Shown here: positions 11,661 to 25,168 of the stretch, piece by piece | Layout: each line of letters opens with the position of its first letter | Position numbering within the stretch: the first letter of the stretch is position 1 | DNA from: Paragonimus westermani | Taxonomy: Eukaryota > Platyhelminthes > Trematoda > Plagiorchiida > Troglotrematidae | Reading direction: 5' to 3' | Assembly: GCA_008508345.1 (NCBI GenBank) | Contig: QNGE01000431.1 | Span: 120,060 to 184,059 of the forward strand | Length of the DNA: 64,000 nt | Position numbers and translations under genes: made by a program | The notes under the pieces: generated by a model | What the model was told of the DNA's origin: nothing | The model's input: the letters and a program-made list of their open reading frames with translations, nothing else | The model's database searches: none

Positions 11661-12100
11661 AATAGCTTGTCAGTATGTTTGGGCTCCGTATTTCGTATCC
11701 GGGTACACACCTCGAGGATGGTTTCATGTTCCACGTCGAAATCTGACACCAGATGCTGTAAACAAACAAAGAGGTTGCAATTCTCGTTTGAAAGTGTGTA
11801 GCTGGCTTTCAGTGAGACACAGGTGATAAATAATGTAGAAAACGGCAGACTCGTGTAGCAACTTCATGATTTGGCTTCGTCTCGGTTTTCTATTTGTTAG
11901 AAGTTTCTCTGGGTCACAAAAAATGTTTGACTAATGACTGCGCTCACATCATAGACGCAATATGCTTCCATCTTATGCTCATTTTGAAGGTGTAGATTGG
12001 TGCTCCGTTAAACATCCACAGACGGTATTCTGAGAGACGAATAACAAAAAAAGAAGCAGGGCAAATCGATCACTATCGATCGAACCAGTTATCGGGGCTA

Positions 12101-12403
12101 CTAGGATAGGAGAAAGAGTGCAAGCTTTTGACGGAATAGAACCTCTTCTGATTGAAGTGAACGTGAAGTACTTCGACTCAAGTTGTTTGAGGTGGAATAA
12201 CTGTCGGGTTGCTGCAGTACGATCGGACGCTTGTACGCTCCATTTGTATCTGAGACATTTCTTATTGCTTGTTTGTTGACACCCTCATAACATGATTCGT
12301 TCTGATACCACGATTTTCGTACACGTTCGTCCCGTCCGATTAGCTGTGCCATGACTACCTTAGATTGTAATTGCTTGCCATATATGTTGGGAACCCCTGC
12401 AGT
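12101..12403 (-). CDS. Overlapping open frame, possible continuation of the exon at 12.4 kb
   Basis: This frame is open from just after an in-frame TAG (12404-12406) to a TAG at 12101. It encodes about 100 residues rich in Ser, Asn, Gln and Arg, with segments such as SNNLSRSTSRSLQSEE. The composition matches the confident exons of the minus-strand gene. It lies in a different frame from the well-spliced exon 12359-12468 and overlaps it. No strong acceptor serves this frame directly, and no strong donor is visible near its end (GAG|GTTCTA is weak). Either an assembly indel at the four-base G/C run 12394-12397 splits one exon, or this is an accidental open frame. Confidence 0.25.
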   Translation of the reverse strand, partial: TAGVPNIYGKQLQSKVVMAQLIGRDERVRKSWYQNESCYEGVNKQAIRNVSDTNGAYKRPIVLQQPDSYSTSNNLSRSTSRSLQSEEVLFRQKLALFLLS

Positions 12404-12468
12404 CTAGTTTTTGACTTCTTTCCAATAACGAGTGGTGCTTGCGTTTTCTTCTCGGATTGAGATTCAGT
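12359..12468 (-). CDS. Candidate small exon of the large minus-strand gene
   Basis: The acceptor is very good: a run like CGTCCCTCCCATTACTTGCC followed by GTACAG. The donor is CTAAG|GTAGTC. The 110-nt exon is open from phase 0 and ends with two bases (AG), which fits the one-base start of the exon at 7564-8202. The peptide is Lys/Gln/Thr-rich (begins TESQSEKKTQAPLV). From about 12403 to 12101 a second frame is open for roughly 100 codons and also looks coding, with segments such as RVRKSWYQNESCYEG. A single base at the G run in 12394-12397 would fuse the two. So the true exon may be longer (about 12110-12468) with an indel in the assembly, or the second frame is chance. Confidence 0.33.
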
Positions 12469-13406
12469 CTGTACGATTGGGCAAGTAATGGGAGGGACGT
12501 TTCAACAGACATAGCTAAAACCTGCAGAATGGCCGATGTCGTTATTGATTCTCATTTATCGTCGTCACACACAATTGAACAAAACATGAACCTAACGACT
12601 GGTGCTTATTAATCTGAGTGGACTAAAAATGAACGGAATTGGTTTGATTCGTGCCATGAGTTAATGAGCAGTGCTTTCGGACCTATGCGGCGTCCACATA
12701 AGTCGGTCACTTGAGGTAATCGTCAATAACAAAAAGAAAAGAACCACTGTCCTTTTCAGTGTGCACTGATGTCTTTTGTGTCACTTTCTGTTTGAATGTG
12801 TATGGTGCTTAGAATGTTGTATGTAGACGGTAGGAGTCGGCAGAGAAACGCTTTAACAGACGCAACATCTGACAAGCCGAAGAGTAACGAGTATTCGTTA
12901 AACGCCGCCTGGCCAATCGATAAAACGAGACAAGTAGTTGTACATTAAACTGTGGCAAGTAAAGAACAAGACCCATGTGCTTATCAAGTTCAGTTACCGC
13001 TGGTTAAGGCCATTAATATATCCAGCAGCGTAGGCCATCATATTCTTCGTCCAATGTTGCGATTTATCTAGGTGTAGTTTCAACAACTATGTGGCTTTTC
13101 AGGCGGACTATCTGGTGATTCGTTGTGCTTGAACCTGTTGATTGACCAATATTTTTACGCAATTCTGATCAACAAAACATTTTTTCAAAACTACAAGGCT
13201 ACTCTGATGATTTTTTGCTCCAACTATGTGAGATCTATTTTCTTGATAATGATGTGGACTAAAGAGATTTGAGTAAATTACCCAGCCCGCGGATACAACG
13301 ATCCTCTCCGCTGTACAACTGGTTTGATTTCAGGTGTCCTATAACGAGACACGTGGGGAGACTAACATGCTCATGTTTCCGATTGAAGATGATCGTTGTT
13401 CATTAG

Positions 13407-13448
13407 CGTATGCAGAAGCCTGAGGAGGAGCAGTTAGAGTTGATAAAG
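13407..13448 (+). CDS. Candidate 42-nt micro-exon, phase 0
   Basis: Acceptor TGATCGTTGTTCATTAG and donor GATAAAG|GTAAAT bound exactly 14 codons. They are open only in phase 0 and give RMQKPEEEQLELIK. The phase agrees with the candidate exon at 10780-10872. Its short length is the main doubt. Confidence 0.18.
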
Positions 13449-16440
13449 GTAAATACCACAGATACCGAAAGTCATATATCGCGTCGACCCGTTGTACAAA
13501 GTTCAAATTTGAATACACTGTTTACGCTTTGGGTCACAATGACTTCAGGTGTGAGTTAACAACAAGGTTTTAAACGTTCACATATTGTGGCCAAATTCAC
13601 GGATTAACCGCAATGAGATTCTTCTTCATGCCAATTTTCAATAGCAGTGAAGATATGTGACGGTTTAAACATGTGATTTACGCATCTGCAGCAAACTGCA
13701 CACACCTCATGGACTGCCTTGGAGGGTCACTCCTCGTACATCGTGTCATAGCGTAGGCCCAAGTCAAGGGATGAACGCTCAGGTGATGCACGATATATAG
13801 ACTAATTTACAAAGCACAGATGTCTGTAAAGTTCTTTCTTCACCAAGTGTGGAGTGTCAAATGAGGTTTAAGAGACTCCTCTCACACCCGTTCCCAAGAG
13901 TCTGTGGTTTATTTTGACCCATAACGCAGAGACGCTCCACGTGGAGATGTTGGATACAGCTTAGAATAGCACTCAGGATCAGCAGGTCATCTTTTGTATA
14001 TGATGTGAGTTGTGGTGATTTTGCTCAAATTTTCCACTTATTTTCATTAACGTAATGGATTATGGTAGACTTCCTATCCTACCCAACGTTGGTAAGCGCA
14101 GCTCCATACAAAGTACACATCTTTCCTGCTTGTTGAACAAAGAGACTTGAATGTTACAGCGTCTGTAAAGCGTTCTGTCACACCTCATATCGTAGATAGC
14201 TGATCACTCCATGGTGACGTTTGTCAAGACAAATGTCTCTACTCCAGAATGTGTCGACAACGAGAATGTGTTAGCAACCGAGTAGATAAACCACATATGG
14301 AAATCTGTAACTGCCCTTATTCGTCGCGTCTGCCGTATCGATGAGTGCCATTGAAGGTCCGAAATGTCATTGCCGTCGTGGTATACGATACTCCAAAAGT
14401 GAAGGCCATCTAATCACCGGTCTGTTTCATGTGATGTAATTCTTTCAACTATTTAGGAACAGTTGCGTTATGGGGTTCCCTTGCCGTGTGACTGGGTCAT
14501 TTTTGATGGGAACATAACGAACGTGGTTATTAACAAGACATGGTAATCCATAACACGACACCGCATTAGTAGACACATGAAATATAGTCCGAGTGGCAAC
14601 ACAGAGCACTTGTTGACGCACCACGCCCTATCGATTTAATATCACGTACATGCTTCTCAAACGGTCCGGTATTATAACCAATAAAATGTAAGACAAGTTG
14701 TGAAGACAGTCATAGCCAATCACAGTGCCACCAAATGAGCAATCTGTTTGACACTGCGTATGTAACAGTTGTGTATTTCGGCGCATGTTCAAATATACTC
14801 TCAGGCTGGAGGGTATGTGTTACCGGGCCAAGTGCTAAGAATATGAAGTATCACACTTAGCGGATGAAGATCGGTCGCAATAAATTTAAATCAAATTTCA
14901 TAACTTCCCCTATCAGTGCAGAAAGACGTTGCGATACGTCAATAATTCGTTCACTAGTATTAGTCACAAACGTAAGACTTGCAGGTTACCTATAGCAGGC
15001 TGAATGTCTTACATTTGCGAATGATAATATCAAAGGAAAATGTTAACAAGTCAGATATATTTTTCTTCTGCATTGAGGAAGTTGCTAAAAAGAACCCAGC
15101 GTGTCAAGTTCATATCTGGCAAAAAGTGCTCGAACAAAGCATACTGTCAAGCTAAATGACTGTACTTGTGCAAATGAGTTTAGACGCTGTTTCATTCCAA
15201 ATAACGCAGAGGAGAAAGGTTTTTTAGCGGTTCGCACAAAATACTCGTTCGTGACAAATCTTCGTGTTAACCTAACGAGACAATGTGAATCAGACAACTC
15301 CAGGTCCGTCTGTGTTTAGCCTGTGTGTAAATATTGGAGCTCTAACACATGAGTTAGCACCTTCGAGCACTTATGTACACAGCTGTGGACACAAATGACC
15401 AAACAAAAATGAATCATTCGTGAAACGTGAACACAACTGTTACGCACTCACGCTAGCAAATCACAGAATCAAAAGTACAGTGACGAATTCTGGTGACAGT
15501 TAGAATCTACAAGGTCACATGGTCAAACTTAGTGTGCACAAAGCTGAGGGCGTCCGCTGTATGAATCAGCCGGAAAATCTGTTTCTGAGTTTCTCCACAA
15601 TACTAAGAGGACAACGGAATAGCATACGCAATTTTACAACACAGTGATGCTAGTTAGCCTTATCCAACGTTATTAATGGCAGACCATAACTGTCCAGATG
15701 AACGTCAACGCGGTAGCTCAATGTGAGAGGAATAATTAGGCCGGTTCCACGACCGCCTCATAATTGGGTCGGTTTTTATGGAAGACGATTCGCAGCGAGT
15801 ACCAATAAAGTAATCCTGTTACGTAAAACCCGACGGACAAGAATTTTGCAAGGTAAGGTGACATGAGGGTTAAATTTCGTCAGAAGCGCCGAGAAGATTC
15901 CGTATTAAGATTTCAAATTTAGAAATCACTAATAGTGTGCCCTCAGCACAATAAATAAGCAATTGGAAAAGACCTTTGGAATTTTTCAGTAACCGCGTCG
16001 TCTCTAGGCTTGAATAATGTACAACTCTTGTCCTATATAGAGTTTAAGATAAGATATTTTGAACGAATTAGAAAGGTGTAGCTGGTGAAGTGAGAACAGT
16101 CAGCCGAAATGAACTGTTTTCTATAACTTTGAAGACAACGGTTGTGCGGCGGACTGACAAGTTGTGAAAGTGTTCTCAGGTAGGAAGTCAAGACTGCCAG
16201 TTTTGCGTACAGAAGGTTTGTCACAGTTAACTTGTGGACGACGGTTTTCACTATACATGATGCCGAATGTTTAAAGAAAGGAACGCAGAAGTAGTTCGAT
16301 GGAGTCTTACCGAAGAATACTTAAATATGCGATCACTTTCAGCCCATTATAAATAACAACCGAGGTGAAAACCAACTGAAATGCCTCAACTCATGATTTA
16401 CCGTTATAGGAGATGGCGTTGCGTAGTCATGCTACTACGC
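13449..16440. other. No gene seen, intron-like
   Basis: At 15085-15319 both strands have about 70-codon open frames over the same bases, a common chance outcome. No consistent splice pair was found. Confidence 0.4.
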
Positions 16441-16478
16441 AGTCGACACAATGGACGATGAGAACATGACGTCGTCAG

Positions 16479-16860
16479 CGATGGTGCACGGGTGTGTACG
16501 GGCTATTACGATTCACGTCAGTTTGTGCTTTTTAAGAATGGTGAATTTGTGGTATGTCCTAATCACATCAGTCAGTTGCATCGCCTCGGTATTCTTTGTC
16601 TATTTAGAGCATCATCTGTCGATTACCAGTGTTCACAATCAGAAAGTACAATCAGTTCGAATACTGTTTCCGAACACCCCTCAATCAAGCAGTCTAGCGA
16701 TTGTGATATGGAGGATGCAAAAGGAGACCTAGACAAAAAGAATGACAAAACCTACCACCATGTTTCCTTTCGGTTACTAGAGAGAGACGGTTCGACAATA
16801 AAATCACATTACCACAGTTCAAACAGAACAACTGTTTCGAGTCGGTTGAAGGAAAACTAA
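16479..16860 (+). CDS. Candidate terminal exon, Ser/Thr/Asp-rich C-terminus
   Basis: About 127 codons are open from after a TGA at 16459-16461 to TAA at 16858-16860. The first part is folded-looking (CTGYYDSRQFVLFKNGEF). The remainder is Ser/Asp/Lys-rich (contains DMEDAKGDLDKKNDKTYHH) and ends SSRLKEN. The acceptor ATGACGTCGTCAG is pyrimidine-poor, so the 5' limit is uncertain. An ATG at 16451 opens a different frame that is also open for 93 codons. No family is recognised. Confidence 0.3.
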
Positions 16861-17656
16861 CATGTTATTGAAAATTGTGCAGCCACACAAAAGCAACGAC
16901 TGTGAAGTAAGGTGGATTTTACCTCGGCGGTTCAACTGGTTGCACCTTACCACTGACAAACTGATTGACCTACATCTCACGTGTCTGGGGTTATCAATAG
17001 GAATTTACATTTCAAGGAACACTGATGGACACTTGGTGCTATAAAGCGGCTTTTTGCCGGGTTATGGTTCAACTAGATGCATTGGCAACAGCAAAACTGT
17101 CAATTTCAGTGATCGAGAATGGTAAGCGCATATGCGGTGCACCGGCATCAAATCGTAGAACATATGGAGGTAACTCTCGGATTACGGAGAAATTTTCGTA
17201 TGCATTGCCATTCACAAATTGGGTGTGCATATCATGCCTCCGTAAACAGGGAACCATACACACTCCGACCTCATGAACATTGTGGCCAACCATCGTTATA
17301 AGTAGTTGAGTCTGAGCGTCACAGTGGACCACGAGTTCTTTATATTTCGTGACTATAAAATCCTACTGGATGGTTTCGCATATCCCCATATTTTTATTTC
17401 GACCATTGGAAGCACACACAACAGTTCTCCGAACAAGATCCAACCTGAGGGGGGACGGTCAAGATGGTCATTGTTCAGGATAGGTTTCTGTTTGAGGCTC
17501 ATAGATCACCCAGACACCATTTGTTAAAACTGAAGCACCTGCGACAATATTTTGGGGAGACTTTTGGAAACAAACATACAGGATAATTCACAAATGTGAA
17601 TAAGCACCCTCAGCATCATGCTGAAGGACGAAGCGTCAGTCACGAATCTTTCAACT

Positions 17657-17673
17657 TCATCATCATCATCATC
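17657..17673. repeat. Short (ATC)n microsatellite
   Basis: About five tandem TCA/ATC units. A similar short GAT run lies at 148-161. Confidence 0.6.
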
Positions 17674-19019
17674 TCTCGTGTCAACTTTTCACTTCTTCTG
17701 CTGTCACATACTTTCTCTGCACACGATACCATATTTTTAAAAGAAGTTTTCTACCAGCTGTAGTGAGTGACATGCCAGATTAGGTATATTCAATTGCCGT
17801 TCGAACGTTTACAACTGAAACACTTGAAATTTAACCTGTCAACTGTCTATAACAGGAAAGTTCCCATGACTTGATTGGTGCGCAATACTTGCAGATATTT
17901 CTGTAAGCTGGTGTGAGATGAGCCGCAAATTGTTGGGGTGTATTTGAAAAATCATCTGTGACTTTTTGGCGAAATCTTTCACCATCCATGGCCGTTGGGT
18001 AATTGATTTCCGGCTACTTTACCACACACTTATACAGTATTCATTGGTTTGTTCTGTTGTTCAAAGTGTTGTAAACGTAAGTCTTGATGGCAGTGAGCAG
18101 TAGGCGTTGAAGATGCTACTCGTTGACTCAAACTAACTGTTTCCCATGCAGTAGGTAGCTTGTTGGCATTCAGCTGAATTATGAACACCTACAAAATTTG
18201 TTTTACCGGTCAATTCGTACCCTGTTTACGAAAGTCACCTTCTGCTGCCCATCAAATGGGCACCAGTCGAGTGAAATTAGTGTGACACCGGATCCGGGTA
18301 TCCAGGTGTATATGCCTTGTCTGGCTAGTAAACTTTGCTAGCACCAAGCACATAAAGGACGGCTAACCAGTTTACGAGCAAAATACTGTCTTAAGCCAAC
18401 TTAAGCTAAGTAAATTATTGCGAGGTTCCCGGCTAACATCATGAGCACGCTTATTCATAAGAATCCGACGCCGTATGATCAATGACTATGTAAATTGGCA
18501 TCCTCGAATACAGTAAAACCCATGTATGCGTATTCTAGTCTCAAACGCCACGGAGTGTGTACAAACAGTGTAGGTCATTGACCCAGTGATCTAACTGGTT
18601 TAAGAGTTACCGCACTTTCCACTGACGGTGAACTGTGTTCGGAGAGGCTAGAATCTGATTTTGACTGCTGTTGAGCGCTGATGGAAGAGTGATCTCTTAA
18701 AGTTCAGTAAAACAAACGAAGACCTCAGAAGGAGAATGCTAAAGTAAACTCCTCAGAGATTTTGATCCTGGTTTGGCAGGGCTGTGGCTGAGATGGAGAG
18801 CTGTAAATGTATGAAGCTAGAAAAGGAAGTATGTGGAAAACTCTAAGGTATTTGTAATACCTATCCAGTGAGCTAATTGCCATAAGTTTGGATTCCAGGC
18901 TTTCGTCTCTTGGTTCCTAAGGTTTCGATTATGGAGAGCTATGTTACACTACCAGAACGTCATATTGTTTCTTACGCTGCCAACAGCAGTATCACGAGTA
19001 CAGTATAGTAGTTGTGCAG

Positions 19020-19200
19020 TAGTAGTATAGTATTAATAGGTGACTTGAATAGCATAGCCCATTATTCCTGGAACACTCATAAACCGATAAGTCGTAAGTA
19101 TAGAACACACGATGTGATCAGTTAAAATTTAATGTTAACCCGGTATCTGAGGTCACTGGCGGACTAGCATTTGACCAGTTACACGACAGGATACACATAT
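19020..19200 (+). pseudogene. Possible LINE endonuclease fragment
   Basis: One plus frame reads VLIGDLNSIAHYSWNTHKP, recalling the GDxNAhh..W motif of LINE endonucleases, for about 35 codons before a stop. Nothing else nearby confirms it. Confidence 0.25.
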
Positions 19201-21244
19201 ATCCTGTTGAAGAGGAGGGGTGGTTTTAAGACTAACGGTATGAATAGTAAGCACAAAGCCACCTAATCAGCTGATCCCTGTTCAGGAGAAACATGTCTGT
19301 ATGAACATTATACATAATTGCATAGCCTGCGGCTTCTTGGCGCCAGGGCGGCACGCATACCGAACAAGATCGACAAGCTAAAAGGTAGAGGAGACTGAAT
19401 TTCTGAATTCTAACCAGCTAAGGTCGTGGCAAACCAATCGTAGCGTTCGTAACTGATGAATCCAGCTGTGAAGGACATATTCTGACAAATGTCGGCGACT
19501 GTTAGCATTCAGACATCATTTTGTAACCCCCCGTAGACAATAAACTTCACTTTCCGCTAGCGTGTGAAACTGACGGAAAGTCCGTTCGCACTTTTCGTCT
19601 CATATGCATACCTACACCTGGTTTGCTCGTAGGCTATTGGGGACTAGATACGATTTGGAATGTATACTATCGGCTTGTGTAGAAATGGTTAACCTTTAGT
19701 CCATTCACCTTAATGGGATGACAACTTATCCGCACACCCTAGCTGGGTCTGTGAAAAATGCGCCGTTGTTGTGACCAATTTGTGGTGTCCGCAAAATAAT
19801 CAATGCAAGATGCACAGGGACAACAGCTAGTTTGTCATATTCCGAGAAAATGGATATCCGCAAAAGACACACCTATATACATACGGGCCTAGGAAATGCA
19901 GCGGGTAGTTTCTGGAGTAAAACTTGTGGAAACTCATAAACTGGTCCGTGATGACTAAGCCGTTTACCGTATAGTCCCTCTAACGTTGCCTGTCCAGCGG
20001 TAGGATTGCACACAGCGATTTACTAAACAAGCAAATTAGCCATATGTATCCCTTCAGAAAAATCGATTTATGTTTTCGATAGGAAACATCCAGCTTACGA
20101 TATAAGTTGCATCAAGCTGAACGAACAGTATCGAAGAACGCACTCAGACTTCTTACAATGTAAACAAAGCCCCTGGCTGCGTCAGCAAATAAGTAAGTTG
20201 GACGCAGATATTAAAATGCTTCGTGGACGAATACTTCGAGGTATACCAACAGTCAAAAACACCGAACTACATTTGAGAACTTGCCGTTTGTTATTGCTGA
20301 ACACTAACGTTTACTCGCTCTGTTTTCAATAAGCGTTGAGACCTCCCATACTGATGGTGACCACTGAGTTTAAACAGACAACTTAACATCGTGTGGCATC
20401 ACCTCTCACTTCCTGAACGTGCAGCAACAAGGTTTTTAAGCTACACTAACAGTTGTGGGACCATAAGAAATAACACAGCCTATTCCAAATTTGGAGGAGT
20501 CTCTACTAAATGGCTATCCCAGAGAGACAGAGGGACATCCTCATTAATTTTGGAAGCTGCATGAGTAAGAGGTTGCTGTCACGCTGTGTAAAGAACGTGA
20601 ACTATTTTCAGATATTCAATCATCCGTGTTTGCGGTCAATAGACACATTGAGTGTGGCTAAGAGACTTAATTGAACGTATATGTAGTGACGGGACAACCC
20701 GGTTGTTAACAGTGACGGTCAGGTCATGCACCAACTATATCCCCAACTCGCCACCACCTTCTAGCTTGTGTAGGTTACTGTGTGAGCAGATGCACTCGTA
20801 TGGATGCAGTGTCGCAGCTACCACTAAATTAGCTCCTTATAATCAGTTATTTTTTTCCTAGAATTATTCGCTCGCAACGTATAAGTACATGGTGGCAAAT
20901 GCTTCAGTTTAAATTTCAAAATATTCGGCTCTAACCTAGCCCCTTTCTGTTAGTCTAGCCGAGTCTTACGGATTTTCAACAGATAGAGTCAGAAGACAAT
21001 TTCGTATTGGTAACAGTCACCCATGTATTGATAGTGAGAGTGCTCTGACGCTCCAAAACTTGGATGTGCTAAAATGGATGTTCACCGCAGCTTGATTCCC
21101 TTACTAAATAAAACGTTTCGTATCTTCCAACAGTAAACAGAACAGACAGTTTCATTTCAATACAGAATGTGAGAAATAAACAATTTTCGATCGTTCGACA
21201 CCAAAACAGGCAGACGTATAACACCGTGCTAACACGTCATTCAC

Positions 21245-21359
21245 ATAGAAGAGTATGTTTGACAGCGGATCCTTGTGTGGTTTTGAAGAGTTGCAATGAA
21301 TACCCATCAGTAGATGTTCGCCTTTTATATTCCACCACACATATAACCCCTTGTTGCTC
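21245..21359 (-). CDS. Candidate exon, minus strand
   Basis: A strong acceptor (TGTTTGTTTGTTTCAG) is followed by 38 open codons starting in phase 0, and by a T|GTGAAT donor two codons before a TGA. The peptide reads as coding (contains GVICVVEYKRRTSTDGYS). A second frame from the same acceptor is also open, so the frame is not certain. The position fits the long minus-strand gene, but its phases (0 in, 1 out) do not join directly to the nearest accepted exons. Unseen exons would be needed between them. Confidence 0.3.
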
Positions 21360-21699
21360 CTGAAACAAACAAACATTACAAGTTTAGGGTAGTCAACTAT
21401 TAGCCCCGGAGTATGTCCGTCTACTTTGAAAGACACAAAATATCGTCAGCTGAATCAGACGTCCGTGAACCCAAGTAAAACATAATGTTCCGTTATGCGG
21501 TTGATCAGTGAAAATTCAGGTGTTTGTTTGTATACACTTCCAAGTTGAAGATCGAAGCAATGTGCATGGAATGCTATTTCAACAACATACTGCATACCCA
21601 TTCTGAACAGACTCGATGAATGGAAGGTCGGTCGAGCGCAAGCAATGACAAATTTGCGAAGGGGCGTGGTAAGCAACAGCTCAATATAGAACAAACAGA

Positions 21700-24600
21700 G
21701 CTAAGATAGTAGCAACTAAAACTAGCTAACAGAACACATAAGATTGACAGAACTAGCTGGAGAAAACAGATTTCAGCAAAGCAAACCGAATAGCGTTGAT
21801 CGAATATTGAACCGGGACATCTGCTTAAGATAAGGTCTGTTGAGTAGCTTCACTGCCATGGTAAATTAGCCACGCGTTTTTCACATAATACAACATTAGC
21901 CTTTTATGGTCAGCGCCAGTTACTTTCACCAGGATGCGACCAAATAATAGACCATTCACATGATTAGAGTTGTGAAGAGCGAGATGGCAAGTTAATTATC
22001 ACTCTCTTTGGATTAAAGTTTCACCACCGATCATGACCAAACTTGACTTCGTCCTGGAACGCCATTATCACAGTGTGATGGGTGTGTCTTGTAGTAACGT
22101 GATAAAAAGCCCTTAGCGTACATAAAAACTGAATAACTGTCCGATAAAAGGTTCACACACTTCATTGTTCAAAGCAACAGTCAATGCACATCTGTATAAA
22201 GAGTGATATAGATGAAAGTGTGATGTACTGATGGCACTAACAAGTGAATCAGGGAAACAGAATATTTCGACATTGTTGCTTTCTTGCAGTTTTGGACCGT
22301 TGAGAAGTGCTAGTGGCTTCTGTTGGGCGATAGTACCACGCTATGTCGTATAAAGTTAACCGGACAGTTCAAAATGGTTCTCCACACATTTCCTCTTTAC
22401 TGGTAAGCCTATCCGCCACATCGAAAACTCATCGAACTTGTCCACTACTAAATCTGATCCAACGTGCAACATCCGTGGATTCAGTATGACCTAAGTGGTA
22501 ACAGAAAACAGTCTAAACTGTTCGGGGCAAGATATCTCATCACTTACAACGAAAAAGTCACCTAAATTTTACACACAGTGCTGCAAACCCAATTGAGACC
22601 AACAGTCGCATTTCCTTGCAAGACTTAAAATTATTGCAGCTACTAACTTGTAGTATGTACATCACTTGAAGTATGTGGGTTATGAAATATAGAACAAACT
22701 TGATAGGTATATCTGATCTTCGCTATCCACGTTAATGACTTCACTGCAAAAATATGAGTTCTCAAAATTGCAAAACGGTGTAGGACTGTTGAAAGCCTAT
22801 ACGATCTTACAGTTTCTGTTACCCATTAGCTAGCTTCTAAGAAAAATAAGAGCTGGCAATGAATTTGGTCGATATGTTTCTTCAGGAATTCACCTGCAGT
22901 GAACTTCCTTAGAAGTTTAATAAGATCCTCGACAGAGTAGGCACAGTTTTGTAGTGGTATTCAGAGAGTCCGAGGTCATTCCGGGATCGTACTAACCTCC
23001 AACCCTTAGATTATAACTTCCCTTATTACGGGCCAGTATCGCATTTCGTTCAGCACTGCGCAACCCACCATTGATTACAGGCTGTCATTTATCGTCATAT
23101 ATTGTGGTTACCTAGCACTGGTTGAAATTTCAAGTCATCGGAATTACGACAAGGCTCTGGAAACCACAAATGATTCACCGAGAACAATGGATATACTATC
23201 TACAAACTGGATAGGACACGAAACGGCCGCTAGTGGATCAGTGTTTTACAATTTCAATTTTACGCATGGATACAAATTTCTAACGTGAATACTTAACGGA
23301 TGAAGCAGGTATCCCCCAAGTTGGGTGTAGCCCGAGTAGTCCATACACTAATGCACACAAACATTTTATACAACTTCTATTTTATTTATAACATTGATGT
23401 CTACACCCCTGTCATTCATTTCAGTAAGCTAGTTACGGGTTTACCTATGGCTGGATATACTAAGTATGGACTGACAGAGTAACTGGTGTACTCGATGCAT
23501 CATTGAGTTAACTTACACTCTCAAGTTGGGGTTGTTTTCTGCTACAGGTTGTTTTGGTTTTGGAGGTTTTACGTGGATTTCACGTTTTCACTGACCGGCC
23601 ACCTTCCAAATGCAATCGATACCAAAGATCGTAATAGTAGACGGCCCAAAGTTGTGGGGGTGACTCCCAGGTGTGTTGTACAATATAGGCAGCTACGCTG
23701 GTCAAAAATGACGGTAACTTAACACCTACCACGGGTGAGCTTATCACGCAAACTAGATATCAGAACATAGAATACTTGACCGCCTATGTGGTTTAGACAA
23801 TTTAAGTGTTAACTACGGCTGAAAGTACATCTTCTGTGGGCAACGATGACTAGACAGCACTTGAGTCATTTTAGCACTTGCTTTGAAGGCTGGCTACCTT
23901 CGCAAAGCGTTACATTCACACTCTAATCAGACCAAAGTAGCGTTATTGTTGGCTTTAATGTGACATTTAATGTTTGACACAAACGATTTCTAGAGAAGCT
24001 GGACAGATTACTGAATGATGGTGACGGTCACACATTTTCCTGTACCACTGTGAGACATTTAAACCGAAATGGTCAGTACAGAAAACGTGATTACGTTTTC
24101 GCAATGAACATGTGTGTCTTATCAGTGATAGCTGGCAGGTGATTTAAAAACATACGAACAATTTGCAAACTGGGGTGTACGGCCAGAAGTCGGGTTAAAG
24201 ATTGATGACACATAGGACGCACATGCTTGCCCTACTTGAAATGAAAAATGAGCACTTCCGATCAGTTACCGAATGTAGGCTAGATTAAGGAAGCTGTATA
24301 CTCAAAAGTTTTTAAGTGCTTGATAATCGGAGAATTAATCAGAATAAAACTCACAAAACAAACCATTAATTCATAGTTGGGACTTATCTGATTGACCTAA
24401 GTCAACATGATCCACCCGTAGTCGACAAGTGGTAGGTGTCATTCTGTCATTTCAGATTTATATACTTGTATCACGACTGAAATTCCATTCGCCACAAAAT
24501 TTGACGTTTGTCGACCGGATGCAATTGACACGTGTTCTCGATTTTAGACAGCTACTATTTCCGATAATTCAGAACACTGCGAAATATTGGACAACATAAT

Positions 24601-25160
24601 CCTATAACGCCTATCTTCTCGGATCGAACCAGCAATCGTTTAGGCTCAGCGACAGACATGAGGCAAAGCTTATGCCTTGAAAATGTGGTAGATAAACGAA
24701 ACAAGTTCCCGTCATATTGTATCGAACACAGAGATAGGGGAAAATAAGTTGTTTTAAAATTAGAGCGATCGATTAAAGAAACCGTCCATCAAAACGATGA
24801 GTGTCGGTGGAATACGGCAGGAGCGCGTAGGCCTGATTAATTCAAGACAAAGTCCCTGCATTTCTACTAATAACTCAAGATTGTCACTTCGGTATATCTC
24901 GGATACAGCCCTACTGGAAAATGTTGGCGAAAACAAACGATTAAAATATTCAATGTGGCCTATGACATTATGGAATCCAGCGGTCTAAACGAATGAAACG
25001 ACCTGAACTTAGAAAATGCAAGTAGTGACTCGTAAAATGTTGTCTATGACTACACAACGTTTGTTGCAGTCTGCTGTATTGCGTAGACATGGACGAACAG
25101 AGGTTCCACAGTCTGAACGGCTTAGAAACTGTTTAAAATTAGCAGTCAAATGTCGAATCG
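21700..25160. other. Nothing recognised
   Basis: Stops are frequent in all six frames and only isolated splice-like sites occur. Under the minus-strand gene model it is intron. Confidence 0.45.
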
Positions 25161-25168
25161 AGGATTAC

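Larger units (their letters stand above)
17045..21150. other. Nothing recognised apart from the possible LINE scrap at 19.0 kb
   Basis: There are no open frames above about 85 codons, no splice-bounded exon and no clear repeat. Presumed intron or intergenic. Confidence 0.4.

Noticed and set aside
11522..11749. 75-codon minus-strand frame that looks coding
   Set aside because: It overlaps a repeat present at 27.9 kb and 48.0 kb, so it is more likely element sequence.
15085..15319. Mirror open frames of 70-72 codons on both strands
   Set aside because: Both strands are open over the same bases with no paired splice sites, so chance is likely.
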